Below, in pieces: positions 8,083 through 9,997 of a stretch of DNA of 9,997 nucleotides (within the stretch, counting starts at the first letter, position 1; each line of letters begins with the position of its first letter). The DNA is from Aquirufa sp. GTDB taxonomy: Bacteria; Bacteroidota; Bacteroidia; Cytophagales; Spirosomataceae. Made by a program: the position numbers and the translations under genes. The DNA lies in contig JAURHT010000075.1 in NCBI GenBank assembly GCA_030833145.1, positions 1 through 9,997 on the forward strand, in the 5' to 3' direction. The notes under the pieces were generated by a model. That model searched no databases and was not told where the DNA came from. It saw nothing but the letters and a program-made list of their open reading frames with translations.

Positions 8083-8644
8083 TAGTCCTGTTTTTGATGT
8101 GTTATTTAAATTAGCTGGTTGGAAGTTAGTGGGAGAGGTGCCGCGTGATTTAAAGAAAGCACTTGTGATTGTTTGTCCACATGCTACTTGGAAAGATTTC
8201 ATTGTGGGTTTAGGAGCTCGTTCCTTACTGCGTATACCCATTTTATTCTGGGGTAAGAAAGAGCTGTTTGAAGGGCCATTTGGTGGTATTTTTACTTGGC
8301 TTGGCGGTTATCCTGTGAACCGAGGAACTAAATCAAATCTTGTGGATTCCATCGTGGATATTTATAATTCAAAGGAATCTTTTTATGCTGTGTTGGCACC
8401 TGAAGGTACTCGAAAAGATGTCCAGGAGTTAAAAACGGGTTTTTATTATATTGCTAATGGGGCGCAAGTACCTCTAATTATGATTGGATTTGACTTTGTG
8501 AATAAGGAAATTAAAATTAGAGAGCCTTACTATACAACAGGAGAGTTCCAAAAAGATAAATTGGATATTGCACACTATTACCAAACGATTCCCGGGGTAC
8601 AGAAATCTTGGATCAAGAATTATTTAGCGGAAGCAGCTGAATAG
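8072..8644 (+). CDS. Small PlsC-like glycerolipid acyltransferase
   Basis: This 190-residue protein resembles the 1-acyl-sn-glycerol-3-phosphate acyltransferase (PlsC/LPLAT) superfamily. The catalytic HX4D motif is present as His37-ATWK-Asp42, in the form PHATWKDFIVGL. The next block is WLGGYPVNRG, whose Arg would contact the phosphate, then the EGTR motif (APEGTRKDV), and a block with VPLIMIGFDF. There is no strong transmembrane helix, only hydrophobic N-terminal patches, so it is probably peripheral at the inner membrane. It is shorter than typical PlsC (about 240 residues), so it may be a specialised acyltransferase for phospholipid, ornithine-lipid or another acceptor; the acceptor cannot be assigned. 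The ATG lies inside the last codons of the HAD gene (11-base overlap), which implies coupled translation. The 3' end overlaps lpxB on the other strand by 25 bases and contributes to a terminator hairpin. Confidence 0.85.
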   Translation: MLVSSPVFDVLFKLAGWKLVGEVPRDLKKALVIVCPHATWKDFIVGLGARSLLRIPILFWGKKELFEGPFGGIFTWLGGYPVNRGTKSNLVDSIVDIYNSKESFYAVLAPEGTRKDVQELKTGFYYIANGAQVPLIMIGFDFVNKEIKIREPYYTTGEFQKDKLDIAHYYQTIPGVQKSWIKNYLAEAAE

Positions 8645-9702
8645 AGTAGTTCGGCTGTTTTTTTCGATGCACCCGCATTTCCTACCAGCTCTTGTAAGAT
8701 TTTATAATCCTCCTTTTGTTGTTGGTAGGTTTTTCCCTTCGTTAATAGGTCTCGCATCCAGGCTGTCATATGTTCTACAGAAAATTTAGCTTGGATTAAT
8801 TCAGGTACAGCCACTTTATCAAGAATTATGTTGACCAGGGAGATGTATTTTATCTGTATGACGATTTTTGCTAAAGAATAAAAGACCCAATCCGTTTTAT
8901 AAACCACAATTTGGGGTGTATTTAATAAGGCTGTTTCTAAGGTTGCCGTTCCAGAGGTAACAATAGCCATTTCAGCTTGTTGAACTATATCATAGGTCTG
9001 ATCAAATAAAACCGGAATCTTAGTCTGGTATAATTCTTTCCAATCCGATATGCCAGCAATCACAAATGATAAATCAGGATTAGCTTTAGCTAATTGTTCA
9101 AATAGGGGTAAGGCTGTCTTGATTTCTTGCTTTCGACTTCCGGCTAACAAGGCAATATATTTTTGACCCTTTAAGCTGAATTGCTCATTGGGGACAAAGG
9201 CTTGAATGGCATCTTGTAGCGGATTTCCAACATATTCGGTAGCTATTCCAGCTTCTCTAAACAACTTTAATTCAAATGGGAAGATCACATAAAGATGATC
9301 AATCCATTTCTTAAGTTCACCCACACGACTTTTATTCCAAGCCCAGACTTTAGGGGCAATATAGAAATGAGTTTGAAAACCTTTCTTCTTCGCTATTTTA
9401 GCGGCCTTTAAATTGAATCCACCGTAATCGATAAAGATGACAGCATCCGGTTGAAAGGCTTCTATTTGCTCACCAAAGGTCTTGAATAGCCCTTTTAGTC
9501 GTTGAATATTTTGTATAACCCCTAAAATGCCCATAATCGCGAGTTGATTATGGTGTATCAGTATTTCAGCTCCTTGGCTTTTCATTGAATCCCCACCCCA
9601 GGCTTGAATTAGAGCATCATTATCCAGTTTTTTGATTTCCTGAATTAGATTTGATCCATGAAGATCCCCTGATTTTTCTCCTGCTAGGATGAAGTATTTC
9701 AT
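8620..9702 (-). CDS. lpxB: Lipid-A-disaccharide synthase
   Basis: LpxB (glycosyltransferase family 19) joins UDP-2,3-diacylglucosamine to lipid X, making the disaccharide core of lipid A on the cytoplasmic side of the inner membrane. The product is 360 residues, close to the usual 360-390. Motifs in order are AGEKSGDLHG (7-16), AWGGDSM, the FIDYGGFN block with Asp92, APKVWAWN (116-123), VIFPFE, YVGNPLQD (VGNPL 158-162), LLAGSRKQEI (AGSR 187-190) and the nucleotide-sugar block TSGTATLETAL (from 249). Gly follows Tyr in IDYGGFN where many homologues have Pro. The ATG at 9702 is two bases after the queD stop, preceded by a GGAGAA Shine-Dalgarno that lies in the last queD codons. The gene implies an outer membrane with lipid A. 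No terminator is evident just beyond its stop, which lies within the converging acyltransferase gene. Confidence 0.96.
   Translation of the reverse strand: MKYFILAGEKSGDLHGSNLIQEIKKLDNDALIQAWGGDSMKSQGAEILIHHNQLAIMGILGVIQNIQRLKGLFKTFGEQIEAFQPDAVIFIDYGGFNLKAAKIAKKKGFQTHFYIAPKVWAWNKSRVGELKKWIDHLYVIFPFELKLFREAGIATEYVGNPLQDAIQAFVPNEQFSLKGQKYIALLAGSRKQEIKTALPLFEQLAKANPDLSFVIAGISDWKELYQTKIPVLFDQTYDIVQQAEMAIVTSGTATLETALLNTPQIVVYKTDWVFYSLAKIVIQIKYISLVNIILDKVAVPELIQAKFSVEHMTAWMRDLLTKGKTYQQQKEDYKILQELVGNAGASKKTAELLYSAASAK
8631..8664 (+). terminator. Intrinsic terminator embedded in the convergent gene ends
   Basis: CAGCTGAA (8634-8641) pairs with TTCGGCTG (8650-8657), eight pairs with one G-T wobble, around an 8-base loop. 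Seven uninterrupted T residues follow (8658-8664). The stop codon TAG of the acyltransferase (8642-8644) lies in the loop, so the stem's left arm is its last sense codons. The whole structure also lies within the C-terminal coding part of lpxB on the other strand. On the minus strand the hairpin is not followed by a T run, so it should terminate only plus-strand transcription. Confidence 0.8.
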
Positions 9703-9704
9703 AC

Positions 9705-9997
9705 TTATTCTCCGAAGTATTCGACCGAATTTTTATTCGTTTCGATTAAGTGTATTTTATGTAATGTGGCGGAAGAAGAGGTAGCTGCTATTTTAGGAGC
9801 TAAGATTTTCCAAAATTCCATCACTAGTATTTCGCAACTAGCCAGTTTGCCAAACATAAAATCTACATCTAAATTAAGGTTTTTATGATCTACTTTATCA
9901 ATAATTTCAGCCTTAATGAGATCGCCTAATTGCTTTAGATCATAAACAAATCCGGTATCGGGATCGGGCATTCCTTTCACTGTGACGATTAGTTCAA
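9705..9997 (-). CDS. queD: 6-carboxy-5,6,7,8-tetrahydropterin synthase (N-terminus missing)
   Basis: QueD (6-pyruvoyl-tetrahydropterin synthase fold) converts dihydroneopterin triphosphate to 6-carboxytetrahydropterin, the second step toward queuosine and other 7-deazaguanines. About 96 C-terminal residues are visible. The reading frame continues past the GTG at 9978-9980 to the window edge with residues ELIVTV before KGMPDPDTG, so that GTG is internal and the gene starts outside. Visible family blocks are MPDPDTGFVYDLKQL, VDHKNLNLD with the catalytic His (codon 9885-9887), and the C-terminal IHLIETNKNSVEYFGE with the conserved Glu that anchors the pterin. The zinc-binding histidines should lie in the missing first 25-45 residues. 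Its stop is two bases from the lpxB start, so the two are probably co-transcribed even though their pathways are unrelated. Confidence 0.93.
   Translation of the reverse strand, partial: ELIVTVKGMPDPDTGFVYDLKQLGDLIKAEIIDKVDHKNLNLDVDFMFGKLASCEILVMEFWKILAPKIAATSSSATLHKIHLIETNKNSVEYFGE
9708..9713 (-). promoter_or_regulatory. Shine-Dalgarno sequence for lpxB
   Basis: On the minus strand GGAGAA, made of the last two queD sense codons (Gly-Glu), is followed by the queD stop and then the lpxB ATG; GGAG ends 7 bases before the ATG. Good Shine-Dalgarno sites are uncommon in this window, and this one supports the lpxB start and coupling to queD. Because the codons also encode the conserved FGE end of QueD, the match may be partly incidental. 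Confidence 0.5.

Noticed and set aside
8600..8622. Terminator for lpxB on the minus strand, from the small inverted repeat near 8606-8618
   Set aside because: The stem is only about 5 pairs with a 3-base loop and is not followed by a T run on that strand.

Overview
The window reads as AT-rich chromosomal DNA of a Bacteroidota bacterium, most likely a Cytophagales-type environmental species (the order is a guess from protein style). The reasons are a SusC/SusD outer-membrane nutrient-uptake pair, genes with little or no Shine-Dalgarno sequence, two TATTTTTG elements matching the Bacteroidota -7 promoter consensus TAnnTTTG, and a Bacteroidota-style QueD and LpxB. The sequence is almost entirely coding. 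No intergenic gap exceeds about 70 bases, and I see no tRNA, rRNA, CRISPR array, insertion sequence or phage gene.

Region 1 (1-3920): the 3' part of a susC-like TonB-dependent receptor gene, followed after 11 bases by a complete susD-like lipoprotein gene. The unit ends in a clear intrinsic terminator. The pair would bind and import an oligosaccharide or similar large nutrient; nothing here identifies the substrate.

Region 2 (3935-5022): a single gene for a secreted DUF6807 (PmoA-like) protein of unknown function. It probably belongs functionally to the SusCD locus but is separated from it by the terminator, and it is followed by another hairpin.

Region 3 (5038-8664): four plus-strand genes. 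A metallo-beta-lactamase/beta-CASP nuclease-like protein is followed by accA (acetyl-CoA carboxylase carboxyltransferase alpha subunit). A HAD-family phosphatase comes one base after accA, and a small PlsC-like acyltransferase overlaps the HAD gene by 11 bases. The last three look like one translationally coupled unit with a lipid flavour. It ends in an intrinsic terminator formed by the 3' end of the acyltransferase gene itself.

Region 4 (8620-9997, minus strand): queD (6-carboxytetrahydropterin synthase, cut by the window edge) and lpxB (lipid A disaccharide synthase), separated by 2 bases. lpxB converges on the acyltransferase gene and the two coding ends overlap by 25 bases.

I do not find a convincing new biological system. 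The most notable points are the compact convergent overlap with a one-directional embedded terminator, the accA-HAD-acyltransferase coupling, and the uncharacterised DUF6807 protein next to the SusCD pair.
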